From NCBI GenBank assembly GCA_030425385.1, contig JAUIAH010000002.1, positions 310,001-374,000 on the forward strand: a stretch of DNA of 64,000 bases, written 5' to 3'. The notes below the pieces were generated by a model. It was not told the origin of the DNA and made no database searches. It worked only from the letters and a program-made list of their open reading frames with translations. Source of the stretch: Verrucomicrobiia bacterium. GTDB lineage: Bacteria; Verrucomicrobiota; Verrucomicrobiia; Verrucomicrobiales; DEV007. Shown here one piece after another: positions 28,066 to 37,360 of this stretch. A program made the position numbers and the translations under genes. The stretch's first letter is position 1. Every line of letters begins with the position of its first letter.

Positions 28066-29718
28066 GTGAATGTCCTATCACAAATCGATGGCGGTGCGAA
28101 ACGCCTGAGTGAGATCGTCGGGACATTCGCCAAGTATGGGATCGCCAATTGGTTGAACGATACCAAGATCCAATGGGTCGAGAAGCTCTTGCGGAGTCAC
28201 CGTGGTGAGCCTCTGACGCAACGCACCACGGAGGAGCGCATTCGCCTAGCCCTGACCGAGCTGGGCACGACGACGATCAAATTAGGGCAAATGTTAAGCA
28301 CGCGCCCGGATCTGGTCGGGCCTGAACTCGCAGAAGAACTCACCAAACTCCAATCCAGCACGCCTCCTGATGACCCCACGGTGATCCGGGAGATCATCGA
28401 GGAAGAATTGCCCGGCAGTCTGGAGCGCGACTTCGCTACCTTTGATGATCGCCCGAAAGCCTCGGCATCCATCGGTCAGGTTCATCAAGCGACTCTCAGC
28501 TCAGGCGAGCGGGTGGCCGTGAAAGTCATGCATCCCGGGATCGAGGAGCCGATCCATCGGGATCTCGCGTTGCTGACATTCCTGGCGGACTTGATGGAGA
28601 AACACTCGTCTGCTCTCCGGCAATATCGTCCGGTGGCCACAGTTCGCGATTTCCGTACGACCTTGCTACGCGAGATCGACTATCACTACGAGAAACGCCA
28701 TTTGGAGACCTTCGGGAGACAGTTCAAGGATGATCCCACCGTAACCTTTCCCACTGTCTACCCGGCCCTGTGCACGCGGCGCGTGCTCACCATGCGCTGG
28801 CTCGATGGGGTGCCGGTGTCCGATCGCGCTGGATTGGAGGCGACGAAAGACGACCTCACGGAATTCGCGAGACGCGGCGCGGTGATGTATTTGGAGATGA
28901 TCTTCCGCGATGGCTTCTACCATGCTGATCCTCATCCTGGCAATCTGATGCATCTGCCAGGGAACGTCGTGGGTGTGGTCGATGCGGGCATGGTGGGCCG
29001 AATCGATGAGCGCATGCGTGAGGACATCGAGGCGCTCTTGTTAGCCTCGGCGGGCCCTGACGCGGAAGAAATGGTCGACATTGTCTGCCGGATGGGTTTG
29101 GCCCCGCCGGATTTGAACCCCCGCGAACTCACTCATGATCTCACTGAGATTCTTGCGGACTACACCACGCAATCCATCGATCAGTTTGACCTCAGTGGCG
29201 CCCTGGCACGGATCATCGGCCTCATCCGCGACTATCAGATCATCCTTCCTCAGGGATTCGCCCTGCTTCTCAAGACCCTCATCATGCTGGAGGGCACATC
29301 CCAGAAAGTGAGTCCAGCATTCAGTCTCGCCGAATTGTTAGCCCCTTACTACAAGAAGGCTGCTTATCGACGCTTCGCCCCCAAGCGCCTTCTTCGCGAG
29401 GTCTCCCGCTCCAGCCGCCAGTGGCATCGCATGTTTCAAATGCTGCCCCGCGATTTCACGGACATCATCAGCCGCTTTCGCGACGGGAGCTTCGAGATCC
29501 ATCATGAACACCGGCGGCTCGAAGACACTGTCGATCGTCTCGTCGTCGGTCTGTTAGCGTCGGCACTCTTCATGGGCTCGTCCATGATTCTCAGCCGAGC
29601 TGTGCCCCCCACCATTGGCGGGGTTTCCGTGCTCGGAGCTCTCGGCATTCTCGCTTCGATCACCCTCGCGGTACCACTCTTGTGGGCCATTCGCAAATCT
29701 TCCCGACATCGGGACTGA
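28066..29718 (+). CDS. ABC1/AarF/UbiB family atypical kinase
   Basis: 550 residues, GTG start 12 bases after the hemoglobin stop. Family members are atypical protein kinase-like ATPases; UbiB supports ubiquinone or other isoprenoid-lipid metabolism at the membrane. Visible: TTIKLGQMLSTRPDLVG (KxGQ motif), PKASASIGQVHQATLSSGER (Ala-rich loop in place of a P-loop), DGFYHADPHPGNLMHLPG (catalytic loop), GVVDAGMVGRID (metal-binding D). Two hydrophobic helices at the C-terminus (about 480-545) anchor it in the membrane. No ubi biosynthesis genes are nearby, so the exact role is open. Confidence 0.92.
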   Translation: MNVLSQIDGGAKRLSEIVGTFAKYGIANWLNDTKIQWVEKLLRSHRGEPLTQRTTEERIRLALTELGTTTIKLGQMLSTRPDLVGPELAEELTKLQSSTPPDDPTVIREIIEEELPGSLERDFATFDDRPKASASIGQVHQATLSSGERVAVKVMHPGIEEPIHRDLALLTFLADLMEKHSSALRQYRPVATVRDFRTTLLREIDYHYEKRHLETFGRQFKDDPTVTFPTVYPALCTRRVLTMRWLDGVPVSDRAGLEATKDDLTEFARRGAVMYLEMIFRDGFYHADPHPGNLMHLPGNVVGVVDAGMVGRIDERMREDIEALLLASAGPDAEEMVDIVCRMGLAPPDLNPRELTHDLTEILADYTTQSIDQFDLSGALARIIGLIRDYQIILPQGFALLLKTLIMLEGTSQKVSPAFSLAELLAPYYKKAAYRRFAPKRLLREVSRSSRQWHRMFQMLPRDFTDIISRFRDGSFEIHHEHRRLEDTVDRLVVGLLASALFMGSSMILSRAVPPTIGGVSVLGALGILASITLAVPLLWAIRKSSRHRD

Positions 29719-29746
29719 CAGACGCCTCGATCCACGAATCGCAAGC

Positions 29747-31006
29747 TCACTTCACGACACCATCACTCGTGATGAGGTATTTGTAAGAAGTCAGTTCTGG
29801 CAGGGCCATGGGCCCACGGGCATGCAACTTGTCTGTGCTGATACCGATCTCTGCTCCGAAGCCAAACTCTTCCCCATCGGAAAAGCGCGTGGAGGTATTC
29901 CAGAAGACGGCAGCAGAATCGACCATATTCATAAAGCGTTCTGCCCGCTGCGCGTCTTTGGTCACGATCCCATCACTGTGACGCGATCCATACTCATTGA
30001 TGTGATCGACAGCATCCTCTAACGAATCCACTGTCTTCACCGCAAGGATGAGTTCCAGGTATTCCGTCGTCCAGTCGTCGTCCGTGACTTGCTCCACCTT
30101 TCCCGGATGCGCGGCTTGCAAATCCGCCTCGCCACGCAAGGCGACACCTGCATCGAGAAGGGCTTGGCCACCATCCGCGTAGAATGCCGGTGCCACGTCG
30201 CGGTGCACAAGCAAGGTCTCTAACGCATTGCACACACTGGGTTTCTGCGTCTTTGAATTCACCACGAGCGCTTTAGCCATTTCTAAATCAGCATCTTTGT
30301 CGACGTAGAGATGACAGATACCATCGTAGTGCTTGATCACTGGCATGCGCGCTAACGAAACCACCGTTTCGATCAAGCCTTTCCCTCCGCGCGGGATGAT
30401 GAGATCCAAGTATTGATCCATCTGCGCGAGATACTGGACGGTGGCACGGTCTGGCGTCCGGATGAGTTGAATCGCTCCTTCTGGCATGCCCGCCTCGCGC
30501 CCACCAAAGGCGAGCGCATCCGCAATGGCGCCATTGGAGTAGATGGCCTCTTTCCCGCCACGCAAGATGGTGGCATTGCCAGACTTGAAACAGAGAACGG
30601 CGGCATCGCTGGTGACGTTGGGCCGCGATTCGTAGATGATCCCAATGGTCCCAATGGGCACGCGTTTCTTGGTGATGTGGATGCCTTTCGGGCGATCCCA
30701 TTCCGCCAACACCTCTCCTACAGGATCAGGCAAGGCAGCCACTTGACGCACGCCATCCGCCATCGCCGCCACGCGGGCGCTGTCCAGAAGCAGACGATCA
30801 GTCATGGCCGAACTGAGTCCATTGGCTTCGGCGGCGGCGAGATCCTTGGCGTTGGCCTCGAGAATAGAGGCCTCTGCTGTGATCAAGGCATCCGCCATCG
30901 ACTCCAGAATGGCGTTCTTCTGCGCCGTGGTCAGATTGGCCAGCGTCAGGGCGGCTTTCCGCGCGCGCTTGCCCATCTCAAGGATTTCCTGTTCTAATGC
31001 GTCCAT
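29747..31006 (-). CDS. proA: Gamma-glutamyl phosphate reductase
   Basis: 419 residues. NADPH-dependent reduction of gamma-glutamyl phosphate to glutamate semialdehyde, the second step of proline synthesis; cytoplasmic. KKRVPIGTIGIIYESRPNVT is the family signature, followed by SGNATILRGGKEA, IPRGGKGLIETVV, and the catalytic Cys in QKPSVCNALETLLVH. proB is not in the window. Convergent with the UbiB-like gene and divergent from nadA. Start at 31006 is the ATG directly before the conserved N-terminus; an upstream in-frame start would add 12 weakly conserved residues. Confidence 0.96.
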   Translation of the reverse strand: MDALEQEILEMGKRARKAALTLANLTTAQKNAILESMADALITAEASILEANAKDLAAAEANGLSSAMTDRLLLDSARVAAMADGVRQVAALPDPVGEVLAEWDRPKGIHITKKRVPIGTIGIIYESRPNVTSDAAVLCFKSGNATILRGGKEAIYSNGAIADALAFGGREAGMPEGAIQLIRTPDRATVQYLAQMDQYLDLIIPRGGKGLIETVVSLARMPVIKHYDGICHLYVDKDADLEMAKALVVNSKTQKPSVCNALETLLVHRDVAPAFYADGGQALLDAGVALRGEADLQAAHPGKVEQVTDDDWTTEYLELILAVKTVDSLEDAVDHINEYGSRHSDGIVTKDAQRAERFMNMVDSAAVFWNTSTRFSDGEEFGFGAEIGISTDKLHARGPMALPELTSYKYLITSDGVVK

Positions 31007-31128
31007 CCGCCTACTCCAAGACACGGAGACCACACTTGTCAAAAGGCTTGGCTCGGGAAATCACCCACAACCCGCTTGCCACCAGGCCTTCCGCGCACGT
31101 AGGTGAGCCTTTCCAACACAAACACACC

Positions 31129-32070
31129 ATGGTGACCACAGCATCCATCGACCTCGAATCGGAAATCCTGCGCCTCAAGGAGGAACGCAACGCCATCATC
31201 CTAGCACACAATTATCAGGTGGGTCCTATCCAAGACCTCGCGGATTATGTGGGGGATTCCCTCGGCCTCTCTTACAAAGCCCGCGAAACCGATGCGGAAG
31301 TCATCGCCTTCTGTGGCGTCCATTTCATGGCGGAGACTGCCAAGATCATCAATCCTGACAAAACCGTCATTCTTCCTGACAAAGACGCCGGTTGCTCTCT
31401 GGAACAAGCGTGTCCTGGACCGGAACTCGCCAAGTATCTGAAGGAACACGCCGATAAGAATTATTACGTCATTGCCTACATCAATTGCAGTGCGGAGGTG
31501 AAGGCGCTTTCGGATCTCATTTGCACGAGTGGCAATGCGGTCAAACTCGTCGAGTCCGTACCCGAGGATCGCAACATCCTCTTCGTGCCGGATCAGAATC
31601 TTGGTGCCTGGGTGATGGAACAGACCGGGCGCAAGATGGATCTTTGGCAGGGTGCCTGCTACGTCCATGTCGAATTCACCCGCGATAGCATCCATGGCAT
31701 CAAAGAGGAACATCCTGATGCCGTCGTCGTGGCCCATCCCGAATGCACCTACTCGGTCCGCATGCTCGCGGACGAAGTGTGTTCCACCGAGAAGATGGTA
31801 GATTTCTGCCGCGACACGCCTGCGAAGAATATCATCGTAGTCACCGAATCCGGCATGCTGCATCGTCTGCGCAAGGAAGCCCCTGACAAGAACCTCATCG
31901 CCGGGCCCACGGACAAGTGTCACTGCGCGGACTGCCGCTACATGAAATTAAACACCATGGAGAAACTGCACGATTGCCTCCTCCATCTGCAACCAGAGGT
32001 CACGCTTCCCGAGGACGTGCGCAAACGGGCGGAAGAACCCATTCTCCGCATGCTCGAGCTCAGCAAGTGA
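31129..32070 (+). CDS. nadA: Quinolinate synthase
   Basis: 313 residues, the short (NadA type II) form. Makes quinolinate from iminoaspartate and dihydroxyacetone phosphate for NAD synthesis; carries a [4Fe-4S] cluster. AIILAHNYQVGPIQDLADYV is the signature N-terminus; cluster cysteines are visible in INCSAEVKALSDLICTSGNA, in HPECTYSVRMLADEV and in the C-terminal CHCADCRYMKLNTMEKL. nadB and nadC are not in the window. The frame runs farther upstream, but residues before 31129 are not conserved. Confidence 0.97.
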   Translation: MVTTASIDLESEILRLKEERNAIILAHNYQVGPIQDLADYVGDSLGLSYKARETDAEVIAFCGVHFMAETAKIINPDKTVILPDKDAGCSLEQACPGPELAKYLKEHADKNYYVIAYINCSAEVKALSDLICTSGNAVKLVESVPEDRNILFVPDQNLGAWVMEQTGRKMDLWQGACYVHVEFTRDSIHGIKEEHPDAVVVAHPECTYSVRMLADEVCSTEKMVDFCRDTPAKNIIVVTESGMLHRLRKEAPDKNLIAGPTDKCHCADCRYMKLNTMEKLHDCLLHLQPEVTLPEDVRKRAEEPILRMLELSK

Positions 32071-32164
32071 GCGGATCCGCTTGATCCCCCGTAGACTCTG
32101 AGTCAACGTCCCTCGAAATCTGGTCTCCAGAACACCTCATACCTCAACACCTCAATCGCACATC

Positions 32165-32773
32165 ATGGCACACACGCTTCCCGACCTTCCCTTCGCACAC
32201 GACGCCCTCGAACCTCACATCGATGCCCGCACGATGGAAATCCATCACAGCAAGCATCATAACACTTACGTCACCAGTCTGAATGCCGCGCTAGAAGGGC
32301 AGGATGCCCTCGCAGCCAAGTCTGTCGACGCGTTGATCAGTGATCTCGACGCCGTGCCCGAAGACATCCGCGGCGCCGTGCGCAATCACGGTGGCGGCCA
32401 CTCCAACCACTCCCTGTTCTGGAGCATCCTCGGACCCAACAAAGGCGGCACCCCCAGCGGTGATCTCGCGGCCGCCATCGATAGCACCTTCGGGTCCTTT
32501 GATGCCTTCAAAGAAGCCTTTGCCAAGGCAGCCGCCACTCGTTTCGGATCCGGCTGGGCCTGGCTCAGCGTCAAGGACGGCGCTCTCGTCGTCAGTTCCA
32601 CACCCAACCAGGATAGTCCCATCATGGAAGGGGCCACGCCGATCCTCGGAATCGACGTGTGGGAGCACGCTTACTACCTCAACTATCAGAATCGTCGCCC
32701 TGACTACATCGCAGCCTTCTGGAATGTGGTCAATTGGGACGCCGTGGCCGAGCGCTACGCCGCCGCCAAGTAA
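32165..32773 (+). CDS. sodA: Superoxide dismutase, Mn-type
   Basis: 202 residues. Converts superoxide to H2O2 and O2. Metal ligands are His27 ([12 protein letters not shown]), His82 ([11 protein letters not shown]), and Asp/His in [20 protein letters not shown]. The GGHxNH sequence and the Gln in [10 protein letters not shown] are the residues that mark manganese rather than iron enzymes; a cambialistic enzyme cannot be excluded. Followed by a strong terminator hairpin, so it is transcribed as a short unit. No signal peptide, so cytoplasmic. Confidence 0.96.
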   Translation: MAHTLPDLPFAHDALEPHIDARTMEIHHSKHHNTYVTSLNAALEGQDALAAKSVDALISDLDAVPEDIRGAVRNHGGGHSNHSLFWSILGPNKGGTPSGDLAAAIDSTFGSFDAFKEAFAKAAATRFGSGWAWLSVKDGALVVSSTPNQDSPIMEGATPILGIDVWEHAYYLNYQNRRPDYIAAFWNVVNWDAVAERYAAAK

Positions 32774-32796
32774 GGCAACGAATCCACTTTCGTTGA

Positions 32797-32826
32797 AGAA
32801 GGGCGACCTCCTCAGGTCGCCCTTCT
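32797..32826 (+). terminator. Intrinsic terminator after sodA
   Basis: Perfect 13-bp stem AGAAGGGCGACCT (32797-32809) with AGGTCGCCCTTCT (32814-32826) around a CCTC loop, 24 bases after the sodA stop. The run of Ts after it is short (CTTT). It separates sodA from the CotH gene. Confidence 0.85.
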
Positions 32827-32918
32827 CTTTGCCATCTCCCCTAACATTCCCCCCTTTCGCATTCCCTCGCTTTCCCCTTGGCAATCCCTTCCCCTTCCAT
32901 CAGTCTCAGCCGTTACCC

Positions 32919-35900
32919 ATGAAGAAGCCCCTCTTTGCCCTTGCCCTCGTTCTCTGGAGTGTCGCGTGTCTGCACGCTCAGGGAACACCCGTCATTTCCG
33001 AGTTCATGGCCTCCAATCTCACCGCGATCCTTGATGATGACGACGATGCTTCCGACTGGATTGAGATCTACAATCCTAGCGGAACCACCTACGCGCTGGG
33101 AGGGCATTTCCTCACCGATGACCGGCGTAATCTTCGCAAATGGATGATTCCCTCCAATCTCAACGTACCCGCCAATGGCTACGCCCTCGTCTTTGCCTCC
33201 GGGAAGGATCGCTCTGGCATCTTCGCCACCACCTATCACAGCAACTTTGAACTCTCGACGGATGGGGACTACCTCGCCCTGGTGGCGAGTGATGGGGAAA
33301 CGATCTTGAGCGAATTTGCCGAGCGCTATCCGAAGCAACGCACGGGACTTTCCTACGGGATTCGCAACAATGAAAGTGGCGGCAATACGTTAGGCTACTT
33401 TGAAACACCCACACCGAAAGCAGCCAACGGCGAAGGACGCGATGATCTGCCACCTCAAGTGGCTGACACGAAGTTTAGTGTCGGGCGTGGTTTCTTCACG
33501 GAACCATTCACCGTCGAAATCACCACCGCTACCGAGGACGCTCTCATCTACTACAGCACTGACGGCAGCGATCCAGGACCAGGTTCCGTCTTTCAACCAG
33601 GCAAGCAGTACACGGAGCCCGTCGCCATTGAGGGCACGACCATTCTGCGCGCACGAGCCTACAAGGAAGGCCTTGAGCCCACAAACATTGACACGCATAC
33701 CTATCTCTTCATCGCCGATGTGCTGCAACAGTCCGACGACCAACCAGGGCTGCCCGATCGATGGAATGGTCAGCGCGCCGACTACGGCATGAGTCCTGAC
33801 ATTGTCGAAAGTCCTGACTATCAGGATCGCATCCACGATGCCTTCGTGGCTCTTCCGACGCTTTCCATCGTCACAGATAGCGATCATCTCTGGGCCTCCG
33901 ATGGGCTCTATCTGAATACCACCCGTCGACCTGCCAGCGGTGAGGGGGCGGATTTCGCCTATGAATTCGAGGTGTCGGCAGAACTCATCCACCCCGATGG
34001 GAAGGACGGCTTTCAAGTCCACGCCGGCCTCCGCGCGCAAGGTGGCGCCAGTCGCAACGCGGATCGATCCTCGAAGCATGCGCTCAGCCTCCGTTTCCGT
34101 CGTGTCTACGGCACGGGTCGGCTCGACTATCCCGTTATTCCCAGCAGTCCCGTCCAAAGTTACAATTCGCTTCACCTCCGCGCGCGCTACAACAACAGTT
34201 GGATCCACAGCAACAGCGGCCAGCGTGATCGGGCGCAATACATCCGCGATCAATGGGCGCGCGATTCCATGATCGAGATGGGCACACCCTCGGCAGGCCA
34301 TGGCGACTACGCGCACCTCTATCTGAACGGTCTCTATTGGGGCATCTATGTGATGCAAGAGCGCCTGGATTCCTCACACTATGCTAGCTACTACGGCGGG
34401 CGCGATGATGAGATCGATGCCGTCAACGGCGGTCGCGCCACGGATGGCGATCTCAATGCTTACAATGCTATGCGCGCCATCGCACGCGCCAAGGACTGGG
34501 AAGGTCTGCAAAGCACGCTGGACGTCGACAACTACATCGACTGGCATATTATCCAACGCTTCGCCAGCAATCGTGATTGGAAGAATGATGGCAATTGGAA
34601 AGCGGCAGGAGGTGGCCCGGACAATCGCCCCTGGCGCTTCTATGCCTGGGATACCGAACGCATTCTCGAGGGATTGCGTGAGGGCGTGCCTGGGCCGTCT
34701 TCCGATCCCTCCATGATCTTCAACAGTTTGGATGATATGCCAGAGTTCGTGCGCCGCTTTGGTGATCGCTTGCATAAACATCTCTTCAACAGCGGTGCCC
34801 TCACCCCTGAACGCAACGTCGCGCGCTATCAGCGTCGCGCCATGGAACTCGATGTGGCCATCATCGCGGAAAGCGCGCGTTGGGGAGACAACCGGCGAGG
34901 CACCCCCTACGAGCGGGACGATGAATGGGTGGCGGAACGCGATCGCATCCTCAACGATTACTTTCCAGAGCGCACCGCCGAGGTGATCGATCAGTATCAG
35001 GACGCCGGTCTTTACCCCAAGACCCTGGGCGTCGACCTCAACCAGTTCGGAGGCCGCGTGCCCACCGGTTTCGAACTGACACTTTCGTCCAAAGGCACCT
35101 CGGTCTTCAATCCTGGGAAGATCTACTACACCACGGATGGGAGCGATCCCATCGGCCTGAACGATGCGGTGAGTGCCGCGGCCACCGAGTATGCCACGCC
35201 CATTGCCCTGACAGAATCGCTCACTTTCAAGGCACGTGTACGCTCCACGAGCGGCGAGTGGAGCGCGCTCACAGAGACCTTCTTTGCCGTCGACACGAAC
35301 ACGCCATCCGCTGAGACCGTGACCGTTTCCGAGATCATGTATCATCCTGGCCCCCCGACCGCTGAGGAATCAGCCGCGGGCCACGTCAGCAGCGATGATT
35401 TCGAATTCATTGAGTTGCACAATGTCAGTGACAGCACCCTCGATCTCGCTGGAAGCCGGTTTGACCGTGGAATCGATTTCCACTTTCTGCCGGGTCACGA
35501 CGCCATCCTGGCACCCGGTGCCACCCTCCTACTCGTCCGCGATGCGGCCGCCTTTCGCTATCGCTACGGTGATACGATTCCTGTCCATGGCGTCTACTCG
35601 GGCGCGCTCGCCAACGGAGGCGAAACCCTCCAACTCACCGGCGAAGATGGCAACGCGATCCATGCGATTGACTACAGTGACCGTGGCAACTGGCCCCGCA
35701 CCGCCGATGGAGAGGGTTTCTCCATGGTATTGCAAGGAGCCGATCCTGACAAAGCCACGTCCTGGCAAGCAAGCGTCGTCTACGGAGGATCTCCGGGACA
35801 GATTGAAGACGTTGATACCCCGCAAGTGGTGATCCATGAAATCCTCACAAACTCCGAGCCACCTGCTGTCGATGCCGTCGAACTCCACAATCTCGGCTCA

Positions 35901-37184
35901 GAACCGATCGACGTCAGTGGCTGGTTTCTCACCGATGATCCTAACACGCCTTCGAAATATGCCATCGCAGCGGGAACCCTCATCGCGCCCGGCGGTTACC
36001 TGGTCATCGAAGAGGATAATGACAGCAATCCTGACAATAATGCTGATTTGCCAGCCAACTACTTTGGCCAAGCCTTCGGTCTCAGCTCGCGCGGGGATGC
36101 CATTCACCTCTTCGCTGCCAGTGATGGAAATCTTAGCGGCTACAGTGACGGGTTCTCCTTTGGCGCGGCCGCGCAAGGCGTCACCTTTGGACGCGTGACC
36201 GATTCCCAAGGACGGGTCGCCTACCCACCCCTCGCGGTGCCCACCCTGGGCAGTGCCAACGCCGCCCCCGCCATCGGCCCCATCGTCTTCTCGGAGATCA
36301 TGTATCACTCTGACAAAAGCCTCGGCGAGATGACTGACGCAGGCGAATACGTGGAACTCGCCAATCGCTCGGAGACAAGCATCCTGCTCGACGGATGGGA
36401 GATCGACGGGCTCGGGTTCGCCTTTCCGTCAGAAATCACCATCGCCCCAGGAGAAGCCATTCTCATCACGCGCCTGGCTGCGGCCGACTTTCGCACCCTC
36501 TACACCGTCCCGGAGACCGTTCAGATCTTGGGCCCCGCAGGTGGGCGGCTCGATAATGACGGCGAGCGCCTCACGCTCACGCGTCCAGGCGAAACCTACA
36601 CCACCGAAGCCGGCGCCGAACGCACCACGCAAGTCATCGTCGACTCCGTGCGCTACAACGACGCCTCCCCATGGCCGGAAAGCGCCGACGGCATGGGACG
36701 TTCGCTCGAACGCACCGCGCTCGATGCCTACGGCGATGAAGTCGGGAACTGGGCGGCGGGTAACGAGGCTCAGGGCACACCCGGCATCATTGGCAATGCC
36801 GCCCCCACCGAAGACGGCTTCACGGATTGGGTGAGCACGTATTTCACCGAAGACGAACGCGCGAATCCCGGCATCACGGGCCCAGCATCGGATCCTGATG
36901 CCGATGCCCTCCCCAACCTGGTCGAATACGCCCTCGGCACGGATCCCTCCGTTTCCCAGCCCTCGCCTCTTACCGTCCATGCAGATGCCGATGGATTCAT
37001 GGTCCACTACCCGATGAATAGCGCGGCCACAGATCTCCGTCTACGTCCCGAAATCTCCGACGACCTGCAATCCTGGCAAGACGCCACGGCCCTTGGCACT
37101 CCAATCGATGCCGCGCCTCACAGTGGCTGGCGGTTTCCCTTGGCACTCGGTGGACGCTACCTGCGCATCCACATCGAGCGCTGA
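32919..37184 (+). CDS. Giant secreted CotH-kinase and lamin-tail domain protein
   Basis: 1421 residues, signal peptide MKKPLFALALVLWSVACLHA. Domains in order: lamin-tail domain (about 23-150, VISEFMASNLTAILDDD), chitobiase/hexosaminidase C-terminal-like domain (about 165-250, ALIYYSTDGSDPGPG), CotH-type kinase-like domain (about 290-660; LYLNGLYWGIYVMQERLD, GNWKAAGGGPDNRPWRFYAWD with the conserved Asp), a second hexosaminidase-like domain (about 690-770), three more lamin-tail domains (about 780-1280; SEIMYHPGPP, IHEILTNSEPP, SEIMYHSDKS) and a C-terminal Asp-rich module (DPDADALPNLVEYALGTDP). CotH kinases phosphorylate proteins in spore formers; the role of these secreted bacterial giants is unknown. 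A pyrimidine-rich tract (about 32830-32900) precedes the start. The upstream extension of this frame through sodA is accidental. Confidence 0.88.
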   Translation: MKKPLFALALVLWSVACLHAQGTPVISEFMASNLTAILDDDDDASDWIEIYNPSGTTYALGGHFLTDDRRNLRKWMIPSNLNVPANGYALVFASGKDRSGIFATTYHSNFELSTDGDYLALVASDGETILSEFAERYPKQRTGLSYGIRNNESGGNTLGYFETPTPKAANGEGRDDLPPQVADTKFSVGRGFFTEPFTVEITTATEDALIYYSTDGSDPGPGSVFQPGKQYTEPVAIEGTTILRARAYKEGLEPTNIDTHTYLFIADVLQQSDDQPGLPDRWNGQRADYGMSPDIVESPDYQDRIHDAFVALPTLSIVTDSDHLWASDGLYLNTTRRPASGEGADFAYEFEVSAELIHPDGKDGFQVHAGLRAQGGASRNADRSSKHALSLRFRRVYGTGRLDYPVIPSSPVQSYNSLHLRARYNNSWIHSNSGQRDRAQYIRDQWARDSMIEMGTPSAGHGDYAHLYLNGLYWGIYVMQERLDSSHYASYYGGRDDEIDAVNGGRATDGDLNAYNAMRAIARAKDWEGLQSTLDVDNYIDWHIIQRFASNRDWKNDGNWKAAGGGPDNRPWRFYAWDTERILEGLREGVPGPSSDPSMIFNSLDDMPEFVRRFGDRLHKHLFNSGALTPERNVARYQRRAMELDVAIIAESARWGDNRRGTPYERDDEWVAERDRILNDYFPERTAEVIDQYQDAGLYPKTLGVDLNQFGGRVPTGFELTLSSKGTSVFNPGKIYYTTDGSDPIGLNDAVSAAATEYATPIALTESLTFKARVRSTSGEWSALTETFFAVDTNTPSAETVTVSEIMYHPGPPTAEESAAGHVSSDDFEFIELHNVSDSTLDLAGSRFDRGIDFHFLPGHDAILAPGATLLLVRDAAAFRYRYGDTIPVHGVYSGALANGGETLQLTGEDGNAIHAIDYSDRGNWPRTADGEGFSMVLQGADPDKATSWQASVVYGGSPGQIEDVDTPQVVIHEILTNSEPPAVDAVELHNLGSEPIDVSGWFLTDDPNTPSKYAIAAGTLIAPGGYLVIEEDNDSNPDNNADLPANYFGQAFGLSSRGDAIHLFAASDGNLSGYSDGFSFGAAAQGVTFGRVTDSQGRVAYPPLAVPTLGSANAAPAIGPIVFSEIMYHSDKSLGEMTDAGEYVELANRSETSILLDGWEIDGLGFAFPSEITIAPGEAILITRLAAADFRTLYTVPETVQILGPAGGRLDNDGERLTLTRPGETYTTEAGAERTTQVIVDSVRYNDASPWPESADGMGRSLERTALDAYGDEVGNWAAGNEAQGTPGIIGNAAPTEDGFTDWVSTYFTEDERANPGITGPASDPDADALPNLVEYALGTDPSVSQPSPLTVHADADGFMVHYPMNSAATDLRLRPEISDDLQSWQDATALGTPIDAAPHSGWRFPLALGGRYLRIHIER

Positions 37185-37281
37185 GCCAGCGCTGTCCACG
37201 CACGTTCCAACCATCGGGAGCCGCCCAGTGGGTGCTGCGGACTCGGCCCATTCTCACTCGTAATAATTGATTCTTGTTTTT

Positions 37282-37360
37282 ATGGTATTTCTTTTGAGAT
37301 AGTTCCAACTCGTGGCAATGGTGACTCACCATTGAAATCTTTCTCAATTAGAAATACCAT
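37282..37360 (+). promoter_or_regulatory. Structured leader that can pair over the start codon of the sugar transferase
   Basis: ATGGTATTTCT (37282-37292) is the exact reverse complement of AGAAATACCAT (37350-37360), and the pairing continues inward with TTGAGA (37294-37299) to TCTCAA (37342-37347). The outer arm contains two of the three bases of the start codon at 37359. Inside the loop is a 15-base palindrome ATGGTGA-C-TCACCAT (37318-37332). As RNA this gives a long hairpin enclosing the ribosome-binding region; as DNA it could be an operator with repeated ATGGT/ACCAT half-sites. Which of the two is inference. The surrounding 100 bases are clearly more AT-rich than the genes. Confidence 0.55.

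Noticed and set aside
32340-32918. Upstream extension of the CotH frame through the sodA gene
   Set aside because: It is an out-of-frame reading of sodA plus the terminator; the signal peptide at 32919 marks the true start.
33390-35345. Two minus-strand frames of over 320 codons inside the CotH gene
   Set aside because: Antisense shadows of a GC-rich gene; the translations show no recognisable domain, start signal or membrane pattern.
37177-37193. AGCGCTG/CAGCGCT hairpin at the CotH stop codon as a terminator
   Set aside because: The stem is only 7 pairs, spans the stop codon and is not followed by a T-run.
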